A stretch of 64,000 nucleotides of DNA from Centipeda felix. GTDB taxonomy: Bacteria > Bacillota > Negativicutes > Selenomonadales > Selenomonadaceae. The DNA is taken from positions 219,626 through 283,625 of the forward strand of contig NZ_LT891956.1 of the NCBI RefSeq assembly GCF_900186465.1. The letters are read 5' to 3'. The position numbers and the translations under genes were made by a program. The notes under the pieces are model-generated. The model ran no database searches, was not told the origin of the DNA, and saw only the letters and a program-made list of their open reading frames with translations. Of this stretch, positions 33,592 to 42,353 are shown one piece after another (the stretch's first letter is position 1; each line of letters starts with the position of its first letter).

Positions 33592-34777
33592 GTGCGAGAT
33601 GCAGGGATGGCTTTACCGCTCTCCCATCGGACGCCGCCTGCATTTTCTCAACCCATTCGGCGCGTGTCATGATAGATGACTTGTCCTGTGCCGCTGCCGC
33701 ATCAGAGGGCGCAGCTGTGGACGCAGGGGCGGCGGGGGCGGCAGGCGGCGTTTTCGGCGGCGGTGCATAGATGGATCGTGGGAGCGGCAGGGGGGCCTCA
33801 TTCGGGCCGGGCTCGACAACACCGCGGCGGCCGGTCTCACTCCACCCGCGCACCGTCTCGGCATAGTGGCCGAGCGTGCGGGCGGTCACCGACGCCACGC
33901 GATCTGCGGGAAGCGGCGCGTGTGAGACGACAATGCGCGCCTTCCCCTCGCCATCATCGGAGATCTGCAGGTTCTCTTTCTCCGCGCGGAGGAAAATCAG
34001 CTGCTGCGGCGCATCCGTGTCACTCTCGGCGATCTCATCCACGTACCCGCCCAGCCCATCGATGAGATCGAGGGCAGCGGCGTTCTTGTCGATACTGGCA
34101 CGGTAGACCTGAGCATCCCCCTCCGCCGGCTCCTCCGTGTAGTATGGCGCATCCGAGAGGCGCTCATGAAGTGCATACGGGAACCCGAACGTGCGGCGCA
34201 TGTCGTGGATGGAGTTGATGTCCAGGTCAACATCCAGCATGATGACGACGAGAAATATGGTCACCCCCCATACGGCACTGCTGGAGAACAGCTTGCTTAG
34301 GATGGCCTTCTGTTTCTTGGTCAGGAACCCATGGCGCTTTTGGGGGCCGGGGTCAAAGGTTTGAATCAGATGTGCATCGATTCTCACCCCGCGCGACCCG
34401 TATTTTGACCCGTCCCAGTCCTCAAGGAAGAAGTATTGATTGTCGTCAATCTCGTACTGCTCGTAGGCCGCACAATCGCCGTACGAGGCCTCCGTATCAC
34501 CGAGTGCGCTCGTGACGACCTCGATCCCCGTGTCGATCAGACGGTAGGATTTTGCCGGTACGACGCGCGCGACGGGGGTGGAGAGCGTGCACTCCGCGCC
34601 GTCCTCGCTGATGCTCAGCCACATGCGCGCCTCGCTGTCCTTGTCCTCCTCTAGGGTGAGCCCGTACTCCGTCCATGTGTCGCTCCCATTCTGCTCGCGG
34701 TAGCAGATCTTTTCCACGATGATGTAGCGTACCCCGCCGATGATGATGCCGGACCAGCAGTCAAACTCGATGGACAT
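33587..34777 (-). CDS. DUF4178-type protein with one membrane helix
   Basis: 396 residues; start 34777 behind GAAAGGAGGCGAGG. The N-terminal 150 residues match the DUF4178 pattern: GIIIGGVRYIIVEKICYRE, DTWTEYGLTLEEDKDSEARM followed by WLSI, then YFFLEDWDGSKYGSRG. A membrane helix follows (AVWGVTIFLVVIMLDVDLD). The outer half is divergent and ends in a Pro/Ala-rich linker (PPPKTPPAAPAAPASTAAP) and a short basic tail. It starts the cluster DUF4178 / DUF350 / anchored protein / ATP-grasp, all on the minus strand. The last codons come from a repeat-element end, so the C-terminus may have been altered. Confidence 0.68.
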   Translation of the reverse strand: MSIEFDCWSGIIIGGVRYIIVEKICYREQNGSDTWTEYGLTLEEDKDSEARMWLSISEDGAECTLSTPVARVVPAKSYRLIDTGIEVVTSALGDTEASYGDCAAYEQYEIDDNQYFFLEDWDGSKYGSRGVRIDAHLIQTFDPGPQKRHGFLTKKQKAILSKLFSSSAVWGVTIFLVVIMLDVDLDINSIHDMRRTFGFPYALHERLSDAPYYTEEPAEGDAQVYRASIDKNAAALDLIDGLGGYVDEIAESDTDAPQQLIFLRAEKENLQISDDGEGKARIVVSHAPLPADRVASVTARTLGHYAETVRGWSETGRRGVVEPGPNEAPLPLPRSIYAPPPKTPPAAPAAPASTAAPSDAAAAQDKSSIMTRAEWVEKMQAASDGRAVKPSLHLAH

Positions 34778-34815
34778 CCCTCGCCTCCTTTCTCCTGATA
34801 CAGCTTCTCGTTCAT

Positions 34816-34922
34816 CAGTTTATCAGCGATTTCTTAAAATAAATGAAATTTTATAAAATCTCTTTTATTGAAGGGCTCCAATGTCCCTAAGATGGCCGTG
34901 CCGAATGTATCAGGGCTTCCCT
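34816..34922 (+). repeat. dispersed inverted-repeat element, diverged copy
   Basis: Left GTTTATCAGCGATTTCTTA, right GATGGCCGTGCCGAATGTAT and CAGGGCTTCCCTAA; the interior is AT-rich and mostly replaced. Its right end overlaps the azlD stop codon. Confidence 0.5.
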
Positions 34923-35238
34923 AAAATCCGATCACAAGCCCCTCGACCACAAAGACCATAATGCTCGCTCCCGCCGCACAGCGAAAGAGACTCGCGCCGT
35001 TCCACGCGAGAAAGAGGGCAAAGACGAATGCCGCGCCGCCCGCCAGAGGGGTGCGCGTCGCGAGCACGATGGCGGGGAAGGTCATGACGGCGAGCGTCAC
35101 GTAGGGGACGTAGAACAGGAACGAGCGGACGAAACGGCTCTTGATCTCACTGCGCAGGACGAGCGGCGGGATGAGGCGGATGGCGAGGGTCACGATGCTC
35201 ATGACCGCGATGTAGATCCATACGTCACGCATCGGCAT
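34921..35238 (-). CDS. azlD: AzlD-type branched-chain amino-acid exporter subunit
   Basis: 105 residues with three to four membrane helices (IYIAVMSIVTLAIRLIPPLV; FLFYVPYVTLAVMTFPAIVL). The RLIPPLVL and YVPYVTLAVMTFPAI motifs are typical of AzlD. It forms the small subunit of a two-part exporter with AzlC. The 14-base overlap with azlC supports co-translation. Confidence 0.87.
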   Translation of the reverse strand: MPMRDVWIYIAVMSIVTLAIRLIPPLVLRSEIKSRFVRSFLFYVPYVTLAVMTFPAIVLATRTPLAGGAAFVFALFLAWNGASLFRCAAGASIMVFVVEGLVIGF

Positions 35239-35992
35239 CCTCCTTCTGCTCCGTGATGGGGAACAGCCACGCGCCGACGCCCGCGATGAGGAGAGTCAGG
35301 ATGATCGTGCGCGTGCCGCCCGAGAGCTCGCACGTGATGGGGGCGTACGTCGCCGCGAGCGAGAGCGCGAAGCTCACACTGACCATCCCCGCGATGGGAC
35401 GGCTCCTCTTTGCGGGCGGGAGGATCACCCAGACGAACATCCCATAGAGCGCGACCGAGAGCGCGGAGAGTGCTGCCGCCGGCAGAATACCGCCTGCGAG
35501 GATGCCCGCCGACGTGCCGATCGCCCAGGCGGGGACGGCAATCGCCATGGCGCCATAGTTATAGTAGGGATTGACCATGCCGCCGCGCGCCACCGTGATG
35601 CCGAAGATCTCGTCGGACACGCCGAAACTCACGGCGAGGCGGTGGAGGAGGGGCGTCTCGGGTGCAAACCGCTGCGTGAGCGCTGCTGACATGAGGAAGT
35701 AGCGCGCATTCGCGACGAGGGTCAGCACCGCGATCTCTAGATAGGGCGCCTGTGCCGCGATCACCGTAAAGCCCGCATACTCGCCCGCTGACGCGAGATT
35801 GACAAAACTCGTGAGAAAGCCCTGCCACGGCGTCAGACCCGCCGTCTTGGCGAGAATCCCGAGCGTAAACGCCACGACGAAATAGCCGAGTGCAATCGGC
35901 ACGCCGTCATGCACCCCCGCGAGAAAAACTGCGCGCCGCGACGCGCCGATGCTCTGCTCCATGAATCCTATCACCTTGCCCATGACTGTCAT
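35225..35992 (-). CDS. azlC: AzlC-type branched-chain amino-acid exporter subunit
   Basis: 255 residues. AzlC landmarks: GVPIALGYFVVAFTLGILAK, NLASAGEYAGFTVIA, NARYFLMSAALTQRF and FGVSDEIFGITVA. About seven membrane helices. With AzlD it exports branched-chain and other hydrophobic amino acids. The start could be 35992 or the internal ATG at 35983; AAGAGA upstream is a weak site for the first. Confidence 0.88.
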   Translation of the reverse strand: MTVMGKVIGFMEQSIGASRRAVFLAGVHDGVPIALGYFVVAFTLGILAKTAGLTPWQGFLTSFVNLASAGEYAGFTVIAAQAPYLEIAVLTLVANARYFLMSAALTQRFAPETPLLHRLAVSFGVSDEIFGITVARGGMVNPYYNYGAMAIAVPAWAIGTSAGILAGGILPAAALSALSVALYGMFVWVILPPAKRSRPIAGMVSVSFALSLAATYAPITCELSGGTRTIILTLLIAGVGAWLFPITEQKEDADA

Positions 35993-36215
35993 TTGATTCT
36001 CTTATTGTAAGATAAATCACGCCATTTGTAAATGTCGGGGCGCCAAGACAAATGATTGTCAAGAGGAGAGAGAACTGGTACAATGGAGGAAATAAGGGAA
36101 ACTTGATCGAATCGTCCCTCGGATGGATATAGATTTTTCGTTGAGGTGCGAAAAGAGACACGAATATGGCGGTGCAAAATGGATCCTTGCTCCGTTAGGA
36201 AAGGATGTGTAGGCG

Positions 36216-36419
36216 ATGTCACATGCGATGGCGTTGAATCCGCCGGCAGAATCGATGGAACAATGGGGAACGTCGGCGCATCGTCCCGTTGCCATGGGCA
36301 GCATGAGCCGTGCTGCTCTGGATGCGGCACTTGCAAAGGGCATGGCGTCACTGGAGACGGGGCGGGGAATGTCGCCAGATGAAGTAGATGCCGCATTGAG
36401 GCAGGAATTTGGCGCATGA
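36216..36419 (+). CDS. antitoxin of a ParE-type toxin-antitoxin pair
   Basis: 67 residues (MSHAMALNPPAESMEQW...MSPDEVDAALRQEFGA). The stop overlaps the toxin start by four bases, the usual arrangement. The C-terminal half is helical (SRAALDAALAKGMASLETGR) and ends with a motif seen in antitoxins paired with ParE/RelE toxins. The N-terminus lacks an obvious ribbon-helix-helix, so it may not autoregulate in the standard manner. Confidence 0.7.
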   Translation: MSHAMALNPPAESMEQWGTSAHRPVAMGSMSRAALDAALAKGMASLETGRGMSPDEVDAALRQEFGA

Positions 36420-36733
36420 GCCGCTATCGGGTACAGTATTCTCCTGCCGCTTATGATGATTTACGTGCCATCTATCGCTATATTGCATTTGAGCTGATGG
36501 TGGAAGAAACTGCACGGGCACAGACGGAGCGGATTCGATATGCGATCCGTGCACTCGACACGTTTCCACAGCGCTATCGAGCTGTGGCCTGGGAGCCGTG
36601 GGCATCACGGGGAATACGTCAGATGCCGGTGGATCATTATTGTATCTTTTATCGTATTGATGAAACTGGTGGTATCGTTACGATTATTCGTATTTTTTAT
36701 GCGGGCAGGGATATAAAAAACATCATAAAATAA
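36416..36733 (+). CDS. RelE/ParE-superfamily toxin
   Basis: 105 residues. Typical features: YRVQYSPAAYDDLRAIYRYI at the N-terminus, TERIRYAIRALDTFPQRYRA in the middle, MPVDHYCIFYRIDETGGIVT and IIRIFYAGRD near the end. ParE toxins poison gyrase, RelE toxins cut mRNA; the sequence does not decide between them, though the YYR/F-x-I-F-Y pattern favours ParE. A terminator follows, so the pair is a closed two-gene unit. Confidence 0.85.
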   Translation: MSRYRVQYSPAAYDDLRAIYRYIAFELMVEETARAQTERIRYAIRALDTFPQRYRAVAWEPWASRGIRQMPVDHYCIFYRIDETGGIVTIIRIFYAGRDIKNIIK

Positions 36734-36777
36734 ACGGTCATGCAGGAGATACTCCCGCATGACCGTTTATTTTCTTG
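36733..36777 (+). terminator. terminator after the ParE-type locus
   Basis: AAATAAACGGTCATGC, loop, GCATGACCGTTTATTTTC; long stem with T-rich end. Confidence 0.85.
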
Positions 36778-36793
36778 TGTATGTCCTATGCGA

Positions 36794-36994
36794 TCAGCCC
36801 AGTTCGTAGCCCGCGTCGTCGAGGACGGCAGCGTACTCGCTGTTGGGGATGTCGCGGCTCGTCTTAAAGGTCGCCGTGCCCGCCTCGAGGCTGACGACAA
36901 CGTCCGTGACGCCGTCCATGCCGCTGAGTGCCTTCGTGACGTGCTTGACGCAGTGCGGGCAGGTCATGCCCTTGACGTGAATGGTCTTTTCCAT
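36794..36994 (-). CDS. CopZ-like HMA copper chaperone, possible internal-start product
   Basis: The last 66 residues of the copA frame (MEKTIHVKGMTCPHCVKHVT...) form a complete HMA domain with the copper-binding CxxC. The ATG at 36994 has AAGGAAG upstream at good spacing. The preceding 40 residues are a low-complexity linker (ESAPAAPTIAPIDSDGAPDA). So the domain may be made both as a C-terminal fusion to CopA and as a free chaperone. Since copA upstream is broken, the internal start may be its only route. Confidence 0.55.
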   Translation of the reverse strand: MEKTIHVKGMTCPHCVKHVTKALSGMDGVTDVVVSLEAGTATFKTSRDIPNSEYAAVLDDAGYELG

Positions 36995-37919
36995 GAGATT
37001 TGCTTCCTTTCTGTCGGCGGCAGATTCTGCCGCGGCTTTGGTGATGGATGAGGACGGTGCGTCCGGCGCGCCGTCGCTGTCGATGGGGGCGATAGTCGGT
37101 GCGGCGGGAGCTGACTCCGTGCGCTCTGCCGTCTCCTTCGTGATGGAGAAAAAGCGCAGGCGCAGGGCATTCAGCACGACGCAGATGCTCGACAGGCTCA
37201 TCGCCGCCGCCCCGATCATGGGCGAGAGCTTGATGCCGAACGCGGGGTAGAGCACGCCCGCTGCGAGCGGGATGCCGATGACATTGTAGAAGAACGCCCA
37301 GAAGAGGTTCTCCTTGATGTTGCGCATGACACTGCGCGACAGGCGGATCGCACTGACCGCGTCGAGGAGATCGCTCCGCACGAGGACGGCGTCCGCACTC
37401 TCGATGGCGACATCCGTGCCCGCGCCGATGGCGATGCCGAGATCTGACTGCACGAGGGCGGGCGCATCATTCACACCGTCGCCGATCATGGCGACACGGT
37501 GTCCCTCAGACTGCAGTCTCTTGACGTGCTCCTGCTTATCCTTTGGCAGGACCCCGGCGATCACCTCCGTGATGCCGAGCTGATTGGCAATCGTGCGCGC
37601 CGTGCGTGCGTCGTCGCCCGTGAGCATGACGGGGGTGAGCCCCATCACCTTCATCTGGGCGATCGCCGCCGCGCTCGTCGGCTTTTCCGCGTCGCGGACA
37701 CCGAGGAGTCCGACGATCTGTCCCGCACGGACGACGATGAGTGCCGTCTCGCCGCGCCACGCCATCTCGGCACGCACCGTTTCAATGGCGGGCGGCAGGG
37801 CGATGCCGAGCTCCGTGAGGAGTGCGGTGTTGCCTGCCGCGCAGTCCGCACCGCTCACGCGGGCGCGCACGCCCTTGCCGAATACGGCGTGAAAATCCGC
37901 CGCGGCAGGGATGCTCTGC

Positions 37920-38040
37920 CCCCTCTCCCCTATTCACCCCTCACAGGGGATTAAAGATAGACCTAAAACGGAGAAGCACACCGCCTTAAACCCAACTATT
38001 TCAAGGGCCGGAGGAAAGAACTGTTGCTTATACACATCTA
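37920..38040. other. foreign segment interrupting copA
   Basis: About 120 bp without similarity to P-type ATPases. It contains CTCCCCTATTCACCCCTCAC, then AACTATTTCAAGGGCCGGAG (resembling the leader of the ammonia-lyase gene at 42322), and at 38021-38039 CTGTTGCTTATACACATCT, 17 of 19 identical to the Tn5 mosaic end. Confidence 0.6.
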
Positions 38041-39596
38041 CGCCGACGGGGCGGATGCTCGTGAGCTGCGGGCGCCCCTCGGTGAGCGTCCCCGTCTTGT
38101 CCATGAGGACAGTGTCGATGCCGCCCGCCGTTTCAAGTGCCGTGCCCGACTTGATGAGGATGCCGTGCGCCGCCCCGCGCCCCGTGCCGACCATGATCGC
38201 GACGGGGGTTGCGAGCCCGAGCGCACACGGGCAGGAGATGACGAGGATGGAGATCGTGATGGAGAACGCGAACTCAAGGCTCGCGCCCATCATGAGCCAA
38301 ACGCCGCCTGCGAGGAGCGCGATGGTGATGACCACGGGGACGAATACCCCCGCCGCGCGATCCGCCAGACGTGCGATGGGCGCCTTTGACCCGCCCGCCT
38401 CGTCCACGAGACGGATGAGCTGGCGGATGGTCGTATCCTCGCCGACGCGTGTCGCCGTGAATCGGATCGTCCCCTCGATGTTCTGTGTGCCCGAGGTAAC
38501 CGTATCCCCTGCCGCTTTGCTGACGGGCATCGACTCCCCTGTGACGGCGGACTCGTCGACGCTCGTCGTGCCCTCTGTGACCGTGCCGTCGACGGGAATG
38601 CGTGCGCCGGGACGCACGACGATGGTATCGCCCGCGGCGAGGGCACTGACGGGAACGGTCAGCTCCACCCCGTCGAGGAGAACGGTCGCCTCCTGCGGTG
38701 CGAGCTTCATCAGCGCGCGCAGGGCGTCCGTCGTCTGCCCCTTGGCGCGCGCCTCCAGATATTTTCCGACCGTGATGAGAGTAACGATCATGCCCGCCGA
38801 CTCAAAGTAGAGATTCGTACTGTACTCCGCGGTGAGAGCGAGGTCGCCGTGCCCCAAACCGTAGCTCATGCGCAGCATCGCAAATGCGCCGAAGAGGGCA
38901 GACGCCATCGAGCCGATGCCGACGAGGCTGTCCATGTTCGGCGCCCCGTGCAGGAGATTGCGAAAACCGTTGACATAGTATGTACGATTGACATACATGA
39001 TCGGTAAAATAAGCAGGAATTGTACGAGTGCAAAGGTCAGCGCATTCTCCGCGCCCCAGAAGATATCAATAAAAGCGGGCGCGTAGGGGATTCCCCATGC
39101 CGCGAATGTATGGCTCATCGAGATGGCGACCGTCGGCACGAGAAAGAGGATGGAGATGAGGAGACGCGTGCGCATCGCACGGATGGCCTTGCCCGCCGCA
39201 TCGTCCTCCGCGTTTCCTGCCTGCGGTGCAGCGGGGGCGGCAGTCTGCGCCGTCTGCGCAGCGGATCCGCCCTTGACGCTCGCACCGTAGCCCGCCTCCT
39301 CCACCGCCGCAATGATGGCGGCGGGGCTCGTGACATTCTCGTCGTAGGCGAGACTCATCGTATTTGTGAGGAGATTGACGGAGACATCCGCCGTTCCTGC
39401 CATTTTCGCCACCGTGCGCTCAACCCGCGCCGAGCACGCCGAACAGGTCATGCCTGTGATATTAAAACGTTCCTTTTGCATTCGATCCCTTTCCTATTGA
39501 GAACTGTTACACTCATTATATAATTGTTGTCAAGAGATAACAGCCACAGTCTTTTGGCGCGATATTTGCGTACGGATGCGGGCAGCGTCCCTCGAT

Positions 39597-40070
39597 TCAG
39601 CGGGGGCGAGCCAGCGCATCGGCAGGATCCTCATCGTGGTCGATGCAGTATGAGACAAAATCCGCTGTTTTCGGTATGCTTCGGAACGTATCTGTTTGGC
39701 GAAAATCCGCTAAAATCTCCTCGCACAGCCGGCGCATATCGGCGCATTGCCTCTCCATGTTGTCCTGATAGCGCGCGATGAGTTCCTCCTCCTTGAACAG
39801 TTCTGCCTCTGCGATATCCGTATACGTCCAGTCGCCGGGGTTATAGCGCAGATTCGCGGCGGCAGACGCATCCGTGCGATCGCTCGCGCCACCCTCTTGG
39901 TATTCCCTCAGCGTCTTTTGGAACGCCTCCTCTGTGTTCATCCCGACAAGAAACTCCGCATACTCTGTATTGCAGTCAAACGCCAGCGCGTAAAATCTCT
40001 CCCGGGGATGTGCGCGGAGAAACTCCTCCATCGCGGCAGAGATCTGCGCGACAAGATCTTTTTTATTCAT
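39597..40070 (-). CDS. DUF4303-family protein
   Basis: 157 residues from ATG 40070 (40079 is an alternative). It matches the DUF4303 layout: N-terminal helix LVAQISAAMEEFLRAHP, then ERFYALAFDCNTEYAEFLVG, NLRYNPGDWTYTD, and a late helix FVSYCIDHDED. Family members are soluble and of unknown function, some in polymorphic-toxin immunity neighbourhoods, but no toxin gene is adjacent here. Confidence 0.7.
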   Translation of the reverse strand: MNKKDLVAQISAAMEEFLRAHPRERFYALAFDCNTEYAEFLVGMNTEEAFQKTLREYQEGGASDRTDASAAANLRYNPGDWTYTDIAEAELFKEEELIARYQDNMERQCADMRRLCEEILADFRQTDTFRSIPKTADFVSYCIDHDEDPADALARPR

Positions 40071-40086
40071 GTGGTACATCACTTTC

Positions 40087-40199
40087 TAGGGAGTTGCTGA
40101 TAAAATGAAGTTCGTCAAATTGGCGTAGATTTTTCGCCGAAGTGCGGGCAAAAGATGTGTCAAGATGGTAGTGCTGAATTTATCAGTGCTTCTCTAGGA
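40087..40199 (+). repeat. dispersed inverted-repeat element, medium copy
   Basis: TAGGGAGTTGCTGATAAAAT at the left, GAATTTATCAGTGCTTCTCT at the right, TTGGCGTAGATTTTTCGCCG inside. It overlaps the last codons of the GNAT gene, supplying its residues LEKH and stop. Confidence 0.8.
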
Positions 40200-40464
40200 C
40201 ATCTCGATAGGCGTCCTTTCTCTGCAGCATCATCTTCGCAGCGTAGGAGCAGACGGGGACGATCTTCCTGCCTTCACGGCGTGCCGCCGCGATGATCTCC
40301 TCGATCAGACGGCGGGCGATGCCCTGTCCCCCGTAGGCGGGATCGACCTCCGTATGCGGGATGACCCAGCGGCCGCCCCTCTCCTCGATGACGGCATAGC
40401 CGATACATGAGGCTCCGTCGTACGCCGCGCTGCGGCAGCGCTCTTTTTCAAATACAATGTTCAT
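40183..40464 (-). CDS. GNAT N-acetyltransferase (YjdJ-like), C-terminus rewritten by a repeat
   Basis: 93 residues. It matches the small GNAT family PF14542: IGYAVIEERGGRWVIPHTEV, DPAYGGQGIARRLIEEII (acetyl-CoA-binding Q/GxGxA), IVPVCSYAAKMM. Start 40464 behind AAGGAAATCCCC. The protein ends YRDVLEKH, whose last residues derive from the dispersed repeat. The usual family C-terminus is only slightly longer, so activity may be kept. Confidence 0.8.
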   Translation of the reverse strand: MNIVFEKERCRSAAYDGASCIGYAVIEERGGRWVIPHTEVDPAYGGQGIARRLIEEIIAAARREGRKIVPVCSYAAKMMLQRKDAYRDVLEKH

Positions 40465-40479
40465 GGGGATTTCCTTCCT

Positions 40480-40644
40480 TCATATACTGCGCAACAAAGG
40501 CGGCAATATCTTCCCGCGCATGCAGCGCTGTTTTGCACCGTCTGTCATGACAATGCCATACTCCTCCCTGCGGTTCGGAGCAGAGAACATCTCCTGCGGC
40601 AGGAGGGCGGCGGTGAGCAGAACTGCGGCGAAGAAGTGCATCAT
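40480..40644 (-). CDS. possible short exported peptide
   Basis: 54 codons (MMHFFAAVLLTAALLPQEMF...LLRSI) with a signal-peptide-like start. The nearest ribosome site (AAAGGAG) is about 25 bases upstream, too far, so expression is doubtful. It may be a gene remnant upstream of the GNAT gene. Confidence 0.25.
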   Translation of the reverse strand: MMHFFAAVLLTAALLPQEMFSAPNRREEYGIVMTDGAKQRCMRGKILPPLLRSI

Positions 40645-40716
40645 GGGGACGGGATCGTGTATCTATCTCCTTTCTATCGTTATAGCGCAGAATTGGGTAC
40701 GGGTCAAGAGGCGTGC

Positions 40717-40757
40717 GAAAAGCCTCCCCCGTGAGGTCGGGAGAGGCTTTTGTATAT
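40717..40757 (-). terminator. terminator in the gap after the porin gene
   Basis: GAAAAGCCTCCCCCGTGAGG / TCGGGAGAGGCTTTTGTA; imperfect stem with T tracts on both sides, downstream of the porin stop on the minus strand. Confidence 0.65.
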
Positions 40758-40785
40758 AGAAGGAAGTTGACCAAATGGAAATCGT

Positions 40786-42069
40786 TTAGAAGAAGAACTC
40801 GACGCGGCCGAAGAGCTTCGATGCCCTGTCCTTATCCGAGCCAAGATAGCGCGCATAGAGATCCTTGCCACGGAAATACTTCGCGGAGAGCACGACGTTC
40901 GGCAGCAGCGTGTAGTCGGCACCGATCTCGACGCCTCTTGCCCCCTCCATCGCACCATCCGTCGTCGGTGCCACGGAGGCACCTGCGATCTGGCGGTAGG
41001 CGACGTATGCCCCCCACGAGCCGCGATCCTCAGGCTCTGCACCCCTGTACTCGTACGCGATCTGATAGGATTTGTCAGGCATATTTCCCATCTTGAAATC
41101 CTTGCTGTATGCGTACGCACCCGAGAGGAAATTATACTTGTCGAAGCGATAGGCGAGGTTCACCCCGAAAATCTGCATCGTCTTCTTGTTGTTCTTGAGC
41201 ATCGCTTGGAGATCTTCTGCATTGAGGCGGTAGTAGCCGAGCCCTGCCGTCAGGCGTCCGTTGTACTGGAGCTCTGCGCCCTGATAGTTTGCCGCCTTGT
41301 CATACTGGAACTCGTCACTGCCCATGCGTCCTGCCTGCAGCTTGACACGCAGGTCCTTGCCAAAGTTGACCTCAGCTCCTGAAAACTCGCGGTCGAAGAC
41401 GATCGCACCCGGCTTGGCATACGCCTCTGCCGAGAGCATCTCCAGCTTGCCGAGCTTGACGTTGAAATTGCCGTAGTCGCCCTGTGCCCATGCGCGCTGG
41501 AGCGTTACCTTGTCGTTGTCCTCTTCGCCCGCGTCCTTGTTCACCTTTATCGAGGCATCGAGGCGTGCATTGACGTGCCAGTGGCTGTTGATCTCGGCAG
41601 ACGGCTCAAGACGGAACAGCAGATTGTTGTCGTTGACTTTTGTCGCTCCTGAGGGCGTACGCGATACTTCCGTGCGGTCGCTCGTGTAGGTATACTCAAC
41701 TTTGCCGTTCCACTTCACCATGTCGGCGTTGCGCTCGAGGTTCGATACGCGCACGCCGAGATTGTTCAGCTCGTCGGCGAACTCGGCGGCGAGGCGATCA
41801 ACGAGTGCGCGGTCGGAGGCGGACAGGTCGCCCTTTGCCATCGCCTTGGCGACCATCTGTGCCATCTCGTAGCGCGTGATGTTGCGGTCGCCGCGGAACG
41901 TCCCGTCGCCGTAGCCCTCAACCACGCCGTCATTGGCGAGCTGCGTTACGGCATCATACGCCCAGTGGTCGCGCGGCACATCACTGAACGGATTCGCCGC
42001 CGCGAACGTCGTTCCTGCCGCTCCCACGACGAGAGCCGCCGCAAGTGCGGACACCAGAGTTTTCTTCAT
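40786..42069 (-). CDS. SLH-domain outer-membrane porin
   Basis: 427 residues. Signal peptide 1-24 (LVSALAAALVVGAAGTTFAA). SLH domain at about 25-85 (NPFSDVPRDHWAYDAVTQLA, VVEGYGDGTFRGDRNITRYE). A short coiled-coil link (RLAAEFADELNNLGVRVSNL) leads to a 16-18-strand-type barrel ending in an aromatic residue (LFGRVEFFF). In Selenomonas and Veillonella such proteins (Mep45 type) are major porins. The SLH domain binds polyamine-modified peptidoglycan and ties the outer membrane to the wall. Start 42069 behind AGGAGGATTTTCC. Confidence 0.92.
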   Translation of the reverse strand: MKKTLVSALAAALVVGAAGTTFAAANPFSDVPRDHWAYDAVTQLANDGVVEGYGDGTFRGDRNITRYEMAQMVAKAMAKGDLSASDRALVDRLAAEFADELNNLGVRVSNLERNADMVKWNGKVEYTYTSDRTEVSRTPSGATKVNDNNLLFRLEPSAEINSHWHVNARLDASIKVNKDAGEEDNDKVTLQRAWAQGDYGNFNVKLGKLEMLSAEAYAKPGAIVFDREFSGAEVNFGKDLRVKLQAGRMGSDEFQYDKAANYQGAELQYNGRLTAGLGYYRLNAEDLQAMLKNNKKTMQIFGVNLAYRFDKYNFLSGAYAYSKDFKMGNMPDKSYQIAYEYRGAEPEDRGSWGAYVAYRQIAGASVAPTTDGAMEGARGVEIGADYTLLPNVVLSAKYFRGKDLYARYLGSDKDRASKLFGRVEFFF

Positions 42070-42210
42070 CGGAAAATCCTCCTTTTCGGATCATGCGAAC
42101 CGGCACCGCCTGTCTGTGTTTCCCATCGTGGATGGTGTCCGTGACGTTTGCTGCATCCATTCGCATAAATAATAATAACCTTTCTCATTATATATGAAAC
42201 TAAGATGAGA

Positions 42211-42251
42211 CGTCAAGATGGTAGTGCTGAATTTATCAGTGCTTCCCTAAA
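42211..42251 (+). repeat. dispersed repeat, right half only
   Basis: CGTCAAGATGGTAGTGCTGA then ATTTATCAGTGCTTCCCTAA, the same right half as in the copy at 40087-40199. Confidence 0.65.
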
Positions 42252-42353
42252 TACAGAGAATAAACATGACGAACATGATTCGTATCATTAGAGCGGGAAT
42301 CTATGGTATAATAAAAATACAGAACTATTTCAATGGACGGAGGAAAGAATCGT

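Larger units (their letters stand above)
36794..39481 (-). pseudogene. copA: copper-exporting P1B ATPase, broken in the nucleotide-binding domain
   Basis: N-terminal part 39481-37934 has an HMA domain (GMTCSACSARVE), membrane helices, the actuator TGES, SCPCALGLATP (metal-binding CPC) and the phosphorylation site DKTGTL. C-terminal part (to 36794) has VFGKGVRARVSG, MLTGDDARTARTIA, MIGDGVNDAPAL and a last membrane pair. Both are in the same frame, but between about 38040 and 37920 the native segment that should carry the SEHP(L) motif is replaced by about 120 bp of unrelated DNA containing a stop at 37934. The product would lack the nucleotide-binding core. The foreign stretch has a Tn5-mosaic-end-like 19-mer at 38021-38039, so an assembly artefact is possible. 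A second HMA domain is fused at the C-terminus. Confidence 0.8.

Noticed and set aside
36109-36215. Possible very degenerate copy of the dispersed repeat before the ParE-type locus
   Set aside because: Only GATATAGATTTTTCGTTGAG resembles the interior; both ends are missing, so I did not count it.
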